Source of the DNA: JAQIBY01 sp046546095 | GTDB lineage: Bacteria; Bacteroidota; Bacteroidia; Bacteroidales; ML635J-15 | Reading direction: 5' to 3' | Length of the DNA: 31,437 nt | Assembly (NCBI GenBank): GCA_046546095.1 | Contig: JBKGYK010000035.1 | Location: forward strand, 1-31,437 | Shown: positions 8,053 through 15,977 of the stretch, in pieces | Layout: each line of letters begins with the position of its first letter | Numbering within the stretch: position 1 is the first letter of the stretch | The notes under the pieces: generated by a model | Told to the model about the DNA's origin: nothing | Database searches by the model: none | What the model saw: the letters and a program-made list of their open reading frames with translations, nothing else | Program-made: the position numbers and the translations under genes

Positions 8053-10065
8053 TTATGTTTTATTGATGATTAATTTTCTTTTCAGTAATTGTGCATTGAT
8101 GGCAACAATGATTGTACTCAGGCTCATCAGCAATGCTCCCACAGCGGGATTGATAAGTATGCCTGCACTAAAGAGCACGCCTGCTGCCAGAGGGATAGCC
8201 ACCACATTGTATGCAGTTGCCCAGACAAAATTCTGAATCATTTTTTTATAGGTTTCCTTGCCGAACAGCACCAGGGATGCAATGTCCTGTGGATTGCTGT
8301 TTACCAGGATGATATCTGCTGTCTCTGCAGCCACATCGGTGCCTGAACCCACTGCAATGCCTACATCAGCAGTTGCCAGTGCGGGAGCATCATTGATGCC
8401 ATCACCTGTCATGGCAACAAATTCTCCGTCTTTTTGAAAAGCCTGGATGCGTTCAAGCTTCTTGTCCGGCAAAATTCCCGCATAATAGCCGTCAAGACCA
8501 AGCTCCTCACTTACACTTTTGGCAACATTTTCATTATCCCCGGTGATCATATACACTTTCAGGCCATTGTTTCTGAGTGTCTTGACTGCATCGTAGGATT
8601 CTTCCCTGATTTCATCGGCCATGGCAATATACCCGGCTACTGCATCATCCACCAGAACAAAAACCACGGTTTCCTGTTTATTTCCCATGGCTCCTTCGGG
8701 AATTTCCATGTCATGATTTTCCAGATATCCCGGACTTACTACTTTTACATTTTTTCCTTCAACATCTGCTTCTATGCCTTCACCCGTGATTGCATTGACT
8801 TTTTCTGCATTGTAAACCCCGATGTCTTCGTCTTTAACTTTATCCATGATGCCAACTGCAAGCGGATGTTCGGATTTGCTTTCAAGAGCACCGGCATATT
8901 TGAGGATTTCCACATCATCATATTTGTCTGTTACAGAGCCATACCGCCTGACACCAAAATTTCCTTTTGTTAGTGTTCCTGTTTTGTCAAATGCCATGAG
9001 TGTGATTTTACGGGCATTTTCGAAGGCAGTACGGCTGCGGATGAGCAATCCGTTGCGCGCGGATACTGATGTGGAAATGGCTACTACCAGCGGAACCGCC
9101 AGGCCCAGTGCGTGAGGGCATGTGATCACCATGACACTGGCCATTCTTTCCAGAGCAAAAACAAATGGTTTGTCCAGTATCAGCCAGGTGACAAGCGTGC
9201 CGAAACCTACTGTCAGGGCAATGATCGTCAGCCAAAAGGCAATTTTGTCTGCCAGATTCTGGGTTTTTGATTTTTTACCCTGGGCTGTCCTTACCATGTC
9301 AATGACCTTGCTGAGATAGGCATTTTCACCAACCTGACTGACTTTCACTGTCAGAGATCCATTGCCGTTAATTGTGCCACCAATTACCTTATCATCTATT
9401 GTCTTTTTTACCGGTTTGGACTCCCCGGTAACCATGGATTCATCAATCTGACTATCACCATCGATAATCTCTCCGTCCACGGGAATTTTTTCTCCGGGCT
9501 GTACCAGCACTTTATTGCCTTCTTCCAGTTCATCAATCTTTACATCTTTTGTCTTGTCACCATCTAGCAAATGGGCTTCCGATGGCATCATTTCTACAAG
9601 TTTTTGCAGGGATTTTGAGGCAGCAACCACTGATTTCATTTCTATCCAGTGCCCCAGCAGCATCACATCAATCAGTGTGGCAAGTTCCCAGAAAAAAGTT
9701 TTCCCTTCCAGACCGAAAGTAGTGGCTGTGCTGTAGCCGAAAGCTACTGTAATGGCAACCGCGATAAGGGTCATCATCCCGGGTTTGCCTTTTTTAAGCT
9801 CATCTGTCAGGCCGGTGAGAAACGGCCAGCCTCCATAGAAAAAAATCAGTGCTGAAAGTCCAAACAGGATGTACTTACTGTATTGAAAAGTGAAATCATA
9901 TCCCAGCAAAGCCTGAACCATGGGTGATAATACCAGTACAGGCAGCGTGATTGCCAGTGAAATCCAGAAACGTTTTCTGAAATCACGGATCATCATTTTA
10001 TGATGATCACTGTGATCATGTGATTCATGTCCCTGATTATGCTTGTCCTTTTTGTGTTCTGCCAT
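8053..10065 (-). CDS. copB: CopB-type copper-translocating P1B-ATPase
   Basis: This 670-residue inner-membrane pump exports copper. The N-terminus is a short His-rich tail (ten His among residues 1-22) rather than a CxxC heavy-metal-associated domain. The membrane metal site is CPH (316-318, VITCPHALGLAVP), the class IB-2 signature of CopB, not the CPC of CopA. The catalytic machinery is complete: TGES (213-216), phosphorylated Asp in DKTGTLT (360-366), SEHPLA (398-403) and TGDGINDAP (553-561). The last helices carry MSLST, which together with CPH is typical of CopB. It is expected to detoxify copper to the periplasm. It is followed 4 nt later by the DUF302 gene and preceded by a palindrome that could be an operator. 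Confidence 0.94.
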   Translation of the reverse strand: MAEHKKDKHNQGHESHDHSDHHKMMIRDFRKRFWISLAITLPVLVLSPMVQALLGYDFTFQYSKYILFGLSALIFFYGGWPFLTGLTDELKKGKPGMMTLIAVAITVAFGYSTATTFGLEGKTFFWELATLIDVMLLGHWIEMKSVVAASKSLQKLVEMMPSEAHLLDGDKTKDVKIDELEEGNKVLVQPGEKIPVDGEIIDGDSQIDESMVTGESKPVKKTIDDKVIGGTINGNGSLTVKVSQVGENAYLSKVIDMVRTAQGKKSKTQNLADKIAFWLTIIALTVGFGTLVTWLILDKPFVFALERMASVMVITCPHALGLAVPLVVAISTSVSARNGLLIRSRTAFENARKITLMAFDKTGTLTKGNFGVRRYGSVTDKYDDVEILKYAGALESKSEHPLAVGIMDKVKDEDIGVYNAEKVNAITGEGIEADVEGKNVKVVSPGYLENHDMEIPEGAMGNKQETVVFVLVDDAVAGYIAMADEIREESYDAVKTLRNNGLKVYMITGDNENVAKSVSEELGLDGYYAGILPDKKLERIQAFQKDGEFVAMTGDGINDAPALATADVGIAVGSGTDVAAETADIILVNSNPQDIASLVLFGKETYKKMIQNFVWATAYNVVAIPLAAGVLFSAGILINPAVGALLMSLSTIIVAINAQLLKRKLIINKT

Positions 10066-10089
10066 ATTTTTGTTTTTATCATCATTTCA

Positions 10090-10107
10090 GACCGGATATA
10101 ACCGGTC
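10090..10107. promoter_or_regulatory. Palindromic candidate operator upstream of copB
   Basis: GACCGG (10090-10095) and CCGGTC (10102-10107) form a perfect 6-bp inverted repeat around the AT-only spacer ATATAA. It starts 24 bp before the copB start codon, where a repressor or metal sensor would act. It does not match the CueR, CsoR or CopY operator sequences I know, so the regulator is unidentified. Confidence 0.4.
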
Positions 10108-10231
10108 ATTCAAAATATGCGTCAGGAATGTTCATTTTACATAATGACAATCTCCCGCAGAAAATGTTTAGAAAACGGCATATGGGCTTAAACTGTTGGC
10201 TGCATCCTGTGCAGAAACTGTTTATTCTATA

Positions 10232-10266
10232 TTATCCCTGTTCTGCAAATTGCAAAACAGGGATAA
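10232..10266. terminator. Long hairpin downstream of the outer-membrane receptor gene
   Basis: Arms TTATCCCTGTT (10232-10242) and AACAGGGATAA (10256-10266) pair over 11 bp. The loop contains the smaller palindrome TGCAA-A-TTGCA. It lies 31 bp after the receptor stop codon, where a terminator would be, but no run of T follows on the minus strand. It may instead be a 3'-end stabiliser or a protein-binding site. Confidence 0.4.
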
Positions 10267-10297
10267 ATGAAAAATGCGACATTTTTGTAATTTCATG

Positions 10298-12676
10298 TTA
10301 CAGAGTGCCTCCATTTCCGTCACGTTCATAATCAGTTGAGCGTTGTAGTCTGCGTGGAGTTTTTCCCCAGGTAAATTCATACTTGATTTCCAGAGCTACG
10401 AGCCATGATGAGTCTATCCGGTTGCTGCTCAGGTGATGATAGTCACCATCCCGGTGTTCTGTTTCTTCATAAGTAAAACCACCAAATAGTGGTGCCACAA
10501 AAGTAGATGCGGTGAAACTTTTTGAAATCTGCCAGTTGATGCCTGCAAACACCAGGGGGTCTCTGTAGGAAACAGATTTGTATCCGGGCTGGGGTCCCTT
10601 CATTTCAAGGTTGGCCAAAAAGGAGAAAGATTTGTTTGTAAAAGGAGAAAGAATGAGGTGGCCGTTGATACGATATGATACAAATTTTTTCTGATACCCT
10701 CCCGGGCCGGCTACTTCAACCTGATAAAGGCTCAACGAAGGATTCATCCGGAACCATTTTCCGATGACTATGGCACCGGATAAGCCTAGCCCGTAAACAT
10801 ATCGTTGTCCGACATTTTCCGGCCGCATGATGGCTGTGCCGTCATCTGTGAAACTGATATCCTGCTGGATACTGTTTGTTGTATAGTCCAGAAACAGCTT
10901 GGGTGCCAGATAGCTTGTTTTAATGTTGACAGTATATTTCAGCTCAGTGCGATTCAGCACCTGTGGTTTCAAATCCGGGTTTCCGGTTTGTATCACCCGA
11001 TCGGTGATTGTGCTTATGAACGGATTGAGCTGGTTAAGACCGGGACGGTATATGCGTCGTCTTGCACTGAGATTCAGAGAGGAAGTTTTGCTGATATTGT
11101 ATTGCAGACTGATTTTGGGTAGCCACTCGGTATAAGTATTGGTAACATCTTCCTCAATCAGGCTTTTTGAATATGCCATTCTTACACCACCACTGTACTG
11201 AATTGATTTAGTGCCACCTTTTGTACTCAGGTAAGCTTCCTGCCTGAATTCATTGTATACAAAATTCTTTTCGGAATCCGAACTCAGTTCATAGTTATTG
11301 TCAAACCACTGATAATAGGAGAGTGCGCCTGCACCGAATCGATGTTTGCCAAGTTTTCTGCTGTAGTCATTCTTCCATTCCAATCTCTGACGCTCGTTGC
11401 GGATTTTTTCGTTGCGGCTGTGATGCAAATCAGGGCTTATTTCAGGATTGATATAGGTGTATTGATAATCATAGTGGTTGTTGGCATTTGAACTGTACCT
11501 GTAATGGTTCCATTGTGAGCTCAGGTAGTGTTCCTTATCTTCAAAGTCATGTTTGTAAAATAATGAATTGTAAAGACGCTTATTGTCCGATAAAACACTT
11601 TGATTCAAATCATATTCACTGCCGGTTTCGGAATTGTAGCGTTCAATGCTGTGTAAGAGATAATTTGAATTGTTGGTCTGGTGGAGATAATATTCACCAT
11701 ACAGATTGATGATGTTCTTGTCATTGATAAACCAGTCAAATCCATAACTAAAACTGTTGTTAAGCCAGGATGCCCGGCCATTGCCTTTAGTCTCTGTGAT
11801 GATGGTGTCACTGTTCTGAATAATACGGTTTGTGATGAGTTTGCTGCCCGGAAAATTTTCGTAATGGAAGCGGTCTGATACAAAAACCCTGAAATTTTTA
11901 TTCCCGTATTGAAGGCTGGCGTTTCCATTGCCAAGGAAATTGTCAGGATCTGCTCCCTGCAAGCTGATGCTTCCTCTGCCACCGGTTTGCCTGCTGCGGG
12001 TGACAATGTTGATCACAGCATCTATATCAGCTTCATATTCAACACCGGGATTGGTGATTATTTCTACCTTGTTGAAATCTTTGGGATTGAGCTGTGCCAC
12101 ATAATTTTTGTTGCGTTTAACACCATTGACAAGATACATAATGTTGCCGCTTCCTTCAAGTGTGATGTTGTCCTGGAAATCAACACTTACCCCGGGAATA
12201 TTCTTCAGGACATCCATGCCGTCAGAAGCGGTTTTTTGTATTTCTTCATTGATGGTAAATACCGTACGGTCAACTTCCTGTTCCCCTTTCATGCGCTCTT
12301 CGGATATCTCTACTTCACCAAGTTTTTCTGCTGATGGTTGTAAATGTATTTCTCCAAGTTTTTTCACGGAGCTTTCTGAACTCAAGTCAATTTCTTTCTC
12401 CAGTTTTGCATACCCAAGGCAGGAAATTTCCAGCCTATATTTATCAAAATTAAGTTCTTCAAACTCGAATTTGCCGTTTTTGTCACTTAATGTGCCGGTA
12501 ATTAGTTTATTTGCAGAATTAAACAAAGTGATGTTGGCAAAAGCAACAGGCTCCTGTGAGTTGCCGGAAATAATTGCCCCTGTGATTTTCCCTCCTGCTT
12601 CGCCAGCCAGTGCGGTTGCTCCATTACAAAGCATCATCAATAAAAACAGACCGATAATTGTATTTTTGATTTTCAT
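10298..12676 (-). CDS. Outer-membrane beta-barrel receptor (TonB-dependent-like, OMP_b-brl_3)
   Basis: The 792-residue protein has a signal peptide (1-25), then a carboxypeptidase-regulatory-like domain (about 28-115: GKITGAIISGNSQEPVAFANITL). A plug-like domain follows (about 120-235) with ASDGMDVLKNIPGVSVD, MYLVNGVKRNKN and KVEIITNPGVEYEADIDAVINIVTR, and a long aromatic-rich barrel fills the rest. This is the architecture of the Bacteroidota outer membrane beta-barrel family related to TonB-dependent receptors. Its ligand is unknown. It lies upstream of copB on the same strand, 232 bp away with a hairpin between, so the two may be separate transcripts. A TTAAC direct repeat in the upstream region suggests control by an OmpR-type regulator. 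Confidence 0.88.
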   Translation of the reverse strand: MKIKNTIIGLFLLMMLCNGATALAGEAGGKITGAIISGNSQEPVAFANITLFNSANKLITGTLSDKNGKFEFEELNFDKYRLEISCLGYAKLEKEIDLSSESSVKKLGEIHLQPSAEKLGEVEISEERMKGEQEVDRTVFTINEEIQKTASDGMDVLKNIPGVSVDFQDNITLEGSGNIMYLVNGVKRNKNYVAQLNPKDFNKVEIITNPGVEYEADIDAVINIVTRSRQTGGRGSISLQGADPDNFLGNGNASLQYGNKNFRVFVSDRFHYENFPGSKLITNRIIQNSDTIITETKGNGRASWLNNSFSYGFDWFINDKNIINLYGEYYLHQTNNSNYLLHSIERYNSETGSEYDLNQSVLSDNKRLYNSLFYKHDFEDKEHYLSSQWNHYRYSSNANNHYDYQYTYINPEISPDLHHSRNEKIRNERQRLEWKNDYSRKLGKHRFGAGALSYYQWFDNNYELSSDSEKNFVYNEFRQEAYLSTKGGTKSIQYSGGVRMAYSKSLIEEDVTNTYTEWLPKISLQYNISKTSSLNLSARRRIYRPGLNQLNPFISTITDRVIQTGNPDLKPQVLNRTELKYTVNIKTSYLAPKLFLDYTTNSIQQDISFTDDGTAIMRPENVGQRYVYGLGLSGAIVIGKWFRMNPSLSLYQVEVAGPGGYQKKFVSYRINGHLILSPFTNKSFSFLANLEMKGPQPGYKSVSYRDPLVFAGINWQISKSFTASTFVAPLFGGFTYEETEHRDGDYHHLSSNRIDSSWLVALEIKYEFTWGKTPRRLQRSTDYERDGNGGTL

Positions 12677-12755
12677 ACATAAGATATTTGTAGGTTTCTT
12701 TCTGATATTTGCTTGCTTGACGAAGGTATCTGCAGTATTGTTACAGGAAAACCAC

Positions 12756-12771
12756 GTTAAAATGATGTTAA
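12756..12771 (-). promoter_or_regulatory. Direct repeat resembling an OmpR/PhoB-family binding site
   Basis: GTTAA occurs at 12756-12760 and again at 12767-12771 on the plus strand (TTAAC twice when read on the minus strand). The period is 11 bp, about one helical turn. OmpR-type response regulators bind as head-to-tail dimers to such repeats, and TTAAC half-sites resemble those of Bacteroidota regulators such as RprY. It lies about 80 bp upstream of the receptor start codon. Confidence 0.35.
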
Positions 12772-12815
12772 GATGCTATGTCTGTCGGGAAACCTGATAT
12801 TGCTGATATGGCTGC

Positions 12816-12849
12816 TTAGGCCGATTGTGCATCACGCACTACCGCCTAA
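12816..12849. other. Imperfect hairpin in the intergenic region
   Basis: Outer arms TTAGGC (12816-12821) and GCCTAA (12844-12849) are separated by a small internal loop from inner arms GTGC (12827-12830) and GCAC (12836-12839). No T-run follows on either strand, so it is not a classical terminator. It could be a structured leader element of the receptor mRNA or chance. Confidence 0.3.
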
Positions 12850-13002
12850 ACTGTTTGCTCCCTGTCTGCTGCAACAGCTTATAGTATTGCCTGTATCAGT
12901 AAATAAACGCCGGTATGCAGGAACTCATGTTGTCTGCAGGCTGCTTATTGTTGAATAAAGTTATGTTTTATGAGAGTTGTCTGAAGTCTGCTCCCTCTGC
13001 TG

Positions 13003-13593
13003 CTAATCCACGCACCATGTCACAATTACATCACTCATGTTTTTGAAAAAGCAGGAACGATGTTTGTCTTTACATTCAACACCAATATATTGCTTATCCA
13101 TATCAAGAGCGGTGATGCGCATGTCCCTTTTGAAATTATTCAGCCGGTTGTTGATTTTGTATATACTCTCTTTGGCAGACCAGAAAAGAGTCAGTTTATG
13201 GATGTCATTTCCGGCCATTTGGATTTCCTCTTTGCCAAGAAATTTTCCCAGTGTTTTTTTGATACGATTGCCGGGAGCTTCAATATCCACACCAACCTTT
13301 TGTTGCGATAATGCGAGTGCAGCATGCGTTTTGCAATGAGAAAGGCTGATCTTGTATGGGCTGTCTTTCAGTTTCGGACGCTTGTTTTTATATATAAGCT
13401 TACCTTTCAGTCCTGTGTGATGAAGAAGACTCCGCACTGCAAGATATTCTCTTTTGCGGGAAGGGCTTTTCAGCAAGTTCAGTTTTTGTTTTTCCTCTTT
13501 TGTAAGGGAAATATTATCTACGGAACTCAAATGAGGAAGTTCCAACAGGTATATTGTTATGTCTTCTGATGGGATAATGTGATGAATAACCAT
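13003..13593 (-). CDS. 4'-phosphopantetheinyl transferase superfamily protein
   Basis: This enzyme moves the phosphopantetheine arm of CoA onto a serine of a carrier protein, activating acyl or peptidyl carrier proteins in the cytoplasm. Sfp-like motifs are present in order: a basic REYLAVRSLLH segment (48-58), ISLSHCKTHAALAL (82-94), the Mg-binding VGVDIE (100-105) and FWSAKESIYK (137-146). The 196-residue length is slightly short for Sfp-type enzymes (about 220), typical of the divergent Bacteroidota members. It begins 8 nt after gldD, at the end of the ssb-gldE-gldD run. The carrier substrate is not shown; no polyketide or peptide synthase lies nearby. Confidence 0.87.
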   Translation of the reverse strand: MVIHHIIPSEDITIYLLELPHLSSVDNISLTKEEKQKLNLLKSPSRKREYLAVRSLLHHTGLKGKLIYKNKRPKLKDSPYKISLSHCKTHAALALSQQKVGVDIEAPGNRIKKTLGKFLGKEEIQMAGNDIHKLTLFWSAKESIYKINNRLNNFKRDMRITALDMDKQYIGVECKDKHRSCFFKNMSDVIVTWCVD

Positions 13594-13601
13594 AATCTAA
13601 T

Positions 13602-14189
13602 CTATTTCCATTCTGTGCTTTCTATCAATTGTACAACATCCTTCCTGATGAATTTCAGAACAGGTGCTACGCTGTCTTTATTTGGTTTGGTGTTGAAATA
13701 CAATGATCCTCTGATAAAATGATTTGTGCTGTCTGTCAGGTGAAACTGCAGTGCAGATGCAACATTGCCGCGGAGGTCATACATGATGCCATAAACATCG
13801 TTTTCCTCATTGGTGAAACTTGTTTCATTGATTGCTTCTGCTTTTGTTGTATGCTTATAAGCAAGTTCCCGGCTGTCTTCTGTCATGCTGTGCAAATCCC
13901 CATCAACAGATTTGTAGGTAAGGTAGATGGTCGCATCCTGCAGAGGGAAATGAATATTCAGCCAACAGGGATTTTCTTCTTTTCCCGGAAAAATAATGGC
14001 ATATTCCGGATAATCAAAATGATAGGGGCATTCACCCTCATAACGGATGTAATTTTTTTTGGGCAAATCAATTCTGAAATAGCCTTTGGGTTTGGGTACA
14101 TTGTTTTTGTTCCTGTTGCATCCGGTCAGCATGATGGCTGATAGCAATGCAATGAGAACTATTGCATATAGCTTATTTGTCTTTGGCAT
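13602..14189 (-). CDS. gldD: Gliding motility lipoprotein GldD
   Basis: GldD is a lipoprotein required for gliding and for function of the type IX secretion machinery in Flavobacterium johnsoniae; its precise role is not known. The 195-residue product has a lipoprotein signal ending in a lipobox (IMLTGC, lipidated cysteine at about residue 24). The family-typical YFRIDLPKKNY follows, then CPYHFDYPEYA, a CWLNIHFPLQDATIYLTY block and HFIRGSLYFNTKPNKDS near the C-terminus. Its start lies inside gldE (17-bp overlap), implying translational coupling. The gldE-gldD order is the standard one in the phylum. Confidence 0.93.
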   Translation of the reverse strand: MPKTNKLYAIVLIALLSAIMLTGCNRNKNNVPKPKGYFRIDLPKKNYIRYEGECPYHFDYPEYAIIFPGKEENPCWLNIHFPLQDATIYLTYKSVDGDLHSMTEDSRELAYKHTTKAEAINETSFTNEENDVYGIMYDLRGNVASALQFHLTDSTNHFIRGSLYFNTKPNKDSVAPVLKFIRKDVVQLIESTEWK

Positions 14190-15435
14190 ACACTTCTATA
14201 AGTTTAATACGACGTTTGTCAACGCCTTTGATGGTGAAAACGAACCTCCCGAAAGGAAGTTTATCATTTTCCTGTGGCATTTCTCCCTTAATTTCAAGGA
14301 TTAGTCCGGCAAGGGAATCGGCATCACCTTTGATTTCATCAAACTGTTTGATGTCACAGTCCACAATTTTGCAAAAATCATTCAGGGAAATCCTACCGGC
14401 AAATTCCCAGGTTTTGTCTCCTGTTTTATTGTACAATGCTTCTTCAACATCAGACTCATCTGTAATTTCTCCAACGATTTCTTCCAGAATATCTTCCAGG
14501 GTAACCAGACCGCTGGTGCCACCATATTCGTCGATGACGATTGCCATGTGTATTTTTTTCTGCTGAAATTCTTCCAGCAATTCTGAAATTATTTTTGATT
14601 CGGGAACAAAATAAAATTCCCGGATCAGTTGTTGCCAGTTGAAATCCTGTTTTTGTTTAAGATTAATGTAAGGCAGCAGATCTTTCACATACAGAATACC
14701 GCGAATGTTGTCAAAATCATCTTCATATACCGGCAGGCGGGAATATCCTGATTCCACAATCACTCCGATCACTTTTTTCATGCTGTAGCCATAGTCCAGC
14801 GCAACGATATTCAGCCTTGGCTTCATGATTTCTTTTACCTGAATATTGGAGAAATTTACAATGCCTTCCAGCATTTCCTTTTCATCTGTGAGGTCATCTG
14901 AAGCCTCCTCGATGGCCTGGCTGAGTTCGTCCATGCTTACATTTTGCTCACTGTTGGTGAGTTTTTTATTGATAATACCGGTACCGCTGGTCAGCAAAAT
15001 GGATAAAGGATAAAGAACAATACGCAAAGCCTGAAGTGGAAAAGCCATCAGAACGGCATAACGATGAGCGAACTGATTGGCATAGGTTTTTGGCATGAGC
15101 TCACCGAGCAAAAGCAGCACAAAAGTGAGCACAGCAACCTGAACAACAAAAACCACCAGTGTGGAGCCTGCATCCTGAAACAAAGGATGGCTGATGTGTG
15201 CAAGAATGATAATCACTGCTACATTCATCAGGTTTTTGGCCACCAGTATTGTGGCAAGCAAAGACTCTGGTTTGTCCAGAAGCCTCATGGCCAGTTTCGA
15301 AGCAAGGCTCTGTCGTTCTGCCATGCTTTGTTTGTCACTATCAGAAAGTGAGAAAAATGCAACTTCTGACCCTGAAACAAGGGCTGAACACACAAGCAGA
15401 ATAAGTACCAGAATAATGCCGGTTGTTATTGCCAT
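14173..15435 (-). CDS. gldE: Gliding-associated membrane protein GldE (CNNM/CBS/CorC-HlyC)
   Basis: The 420-residue protein has an N-terminal DUF21/CNNM transmembrane domain of about 190 residues (LVCSALVSGSEVAFFSLSDSD at the start, a typical CNNM helix). A pair of CBS domains follows (about 200-325: VKEIMKPRLNIVALD, SGYSRLPVYEDDFDNIRGILYVKDLL, and HMAIVIDEYGGTSGLVTLEDILEEIVGEI), then a CorC/HlyC C-terminal domain (about 335-415). CNNM proteins are linked to Mg2+ or other cation transport. GldE is genetically linked to GldD in gliding and T9SS function. It lies 10 nt after ssb and overlaps gldD. Confidence 0.93.
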   Translation of the reverse strand: MAITTGIILVLILLVCSALVSGSEVAFFSLSDSDKQSMAERQSLASKLAMRLLDKPESLLATILVAKNLMNVAVIIILAHISHPLFQDAGSTLVVFVVQVAVLTFVLLLLGELMPKTYANQFAHRYAVLMAFPLQALRIVLYPLSILLTSGTGIINKKLTNSEQNVSMDELSQAIEEASDDLTDEKEMLEGIVNFSNIQVKEIMKPRLNIVALDYGYSMKKVIGVIVESGYSRLPVYEDDFDNIRGILYVKDLLPYINLKQKQDFNWQQLIREFYFVPESKIISELLEEFQQKKIHMAIVIDEYGGTSGLVTLEDILEEIVGEITDESDVEEALYNKTGDKTWEFAGRISLNDFCKIVDCDIKQFDEIKGDADSLAGLILEIKGEMPQENDKLPFGRFVFTIKGVDKRRIKLIEVYAKDK

Positions 15436-15445
15436 GGGTGATCAG

Positions 15446-15937
15446 TTAAAATGGCAAATCGTCATCTGTCTGTTCATCATTGCCAAAAGGGTCATTGTTT
15501 TCTGCCGGTGGTGCCTGCTTTGCAGTAGTGTTTTGCTGCTGCTGATTCTCAGATGGCTGTGGTTCGCCGGCTTGTCCCTGAGTGTTGTCTGAAGGCATGT
15601 TGTCACCAAGTCCCCGTTTGTTGCTGATGCGGATTGATTCTGCAACAATTTGCGTGATATAACGCTCCTGACCGTTCTGGTCTTCGTATTTACGGGTCTG
15701 GATTTTGCCTTCAACAAAAACCTGCATTCCCTTTTTGATGTTGTTTTCAACATATTTTGCAAGGCCCCTCCATGCGATAATATTATGCCATTCGGTGCGG
15801 TCTTCCCACTGTCCGTCACGGCGTTTAAACGATTCATCAGTAGCCAGAGGGAACTTAGCCAGAGGTACATCCGGTTGAATATAATTGATGTCGGGGTCTT
15901 TACCAATGTTCCCCAAAAGGATAACTTTATTGATCAT
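15446..15937 (-). CDS. ssb: Single-stranded DNA-binding protein
   Basis: This cytoplasmic tetrameric protein coats single-stranded DNA in replication, repair and recombination. The 163-residue product has an OB-fold (about 1-105: MINKVILLGNIGKDPD, TEWHNIIAWRGLAKYVENNIKKG, VFVEGKIQTRKYEDQNGQERY). A Gln/Asn/Pro-rich disordered linker follows, ending in the acidic tip DDDLPF that recruits partner enzymes. ssb directly before gldE is a common Bacteroidota arrangement, usually with mutY upstream. Here the upstream neighbour is an S46 peptidase, 40 bp away. Start and stop are unambiguous. Confidence 0.96.
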   Translation of the reverse strand: MINKVILLGNIGKDPDINYIQPDVPLAKFPLATDESFKRRDGQWEDRTEWHNIIAWRGLAKYVENNIKKGMQVFVEGKIQTRKYEDQNGQERYITQIVAESIRISNKRGLGDNMPSDNTQGQAGEPQPSENQQQQNTTAKQAPPAENNDPFGNDEQTDDDLPF

Positions 15938-15977
15938 AGTGCATGTTTTTTATTTAAAGGATAAAATTATAAAAGAT

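Larger units (their letters stand above)
12677..13002. other. 326-bp intergenic region upstream of the receptor gene
   Basis: No convincing gene is present; the short open frames start without context and resemble nothing. The region holds a direct repeat at 12756-12771 and an imperfect hairpin at 12816-12849, listed separately. I found no recognisable riboswitch and no good TAnnTTTG promoter box. Confidence 0.6.

Noticed and set aside
12108..12797. 229-codon open frame on the plus strand antisense to the receptor's N-terminal part
   Set aside because: Serine-rich, low-complexity translation, overlapping a well-supported plug domain on the other strand; it behaves as a shadow frame.
12773..12958. 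61-codon plus-strand open frame in the intergenic region
   Set aside because: No start context, no family resemblance and an odd Leu/Cys/Arg-rich composition; most likely non-coding.
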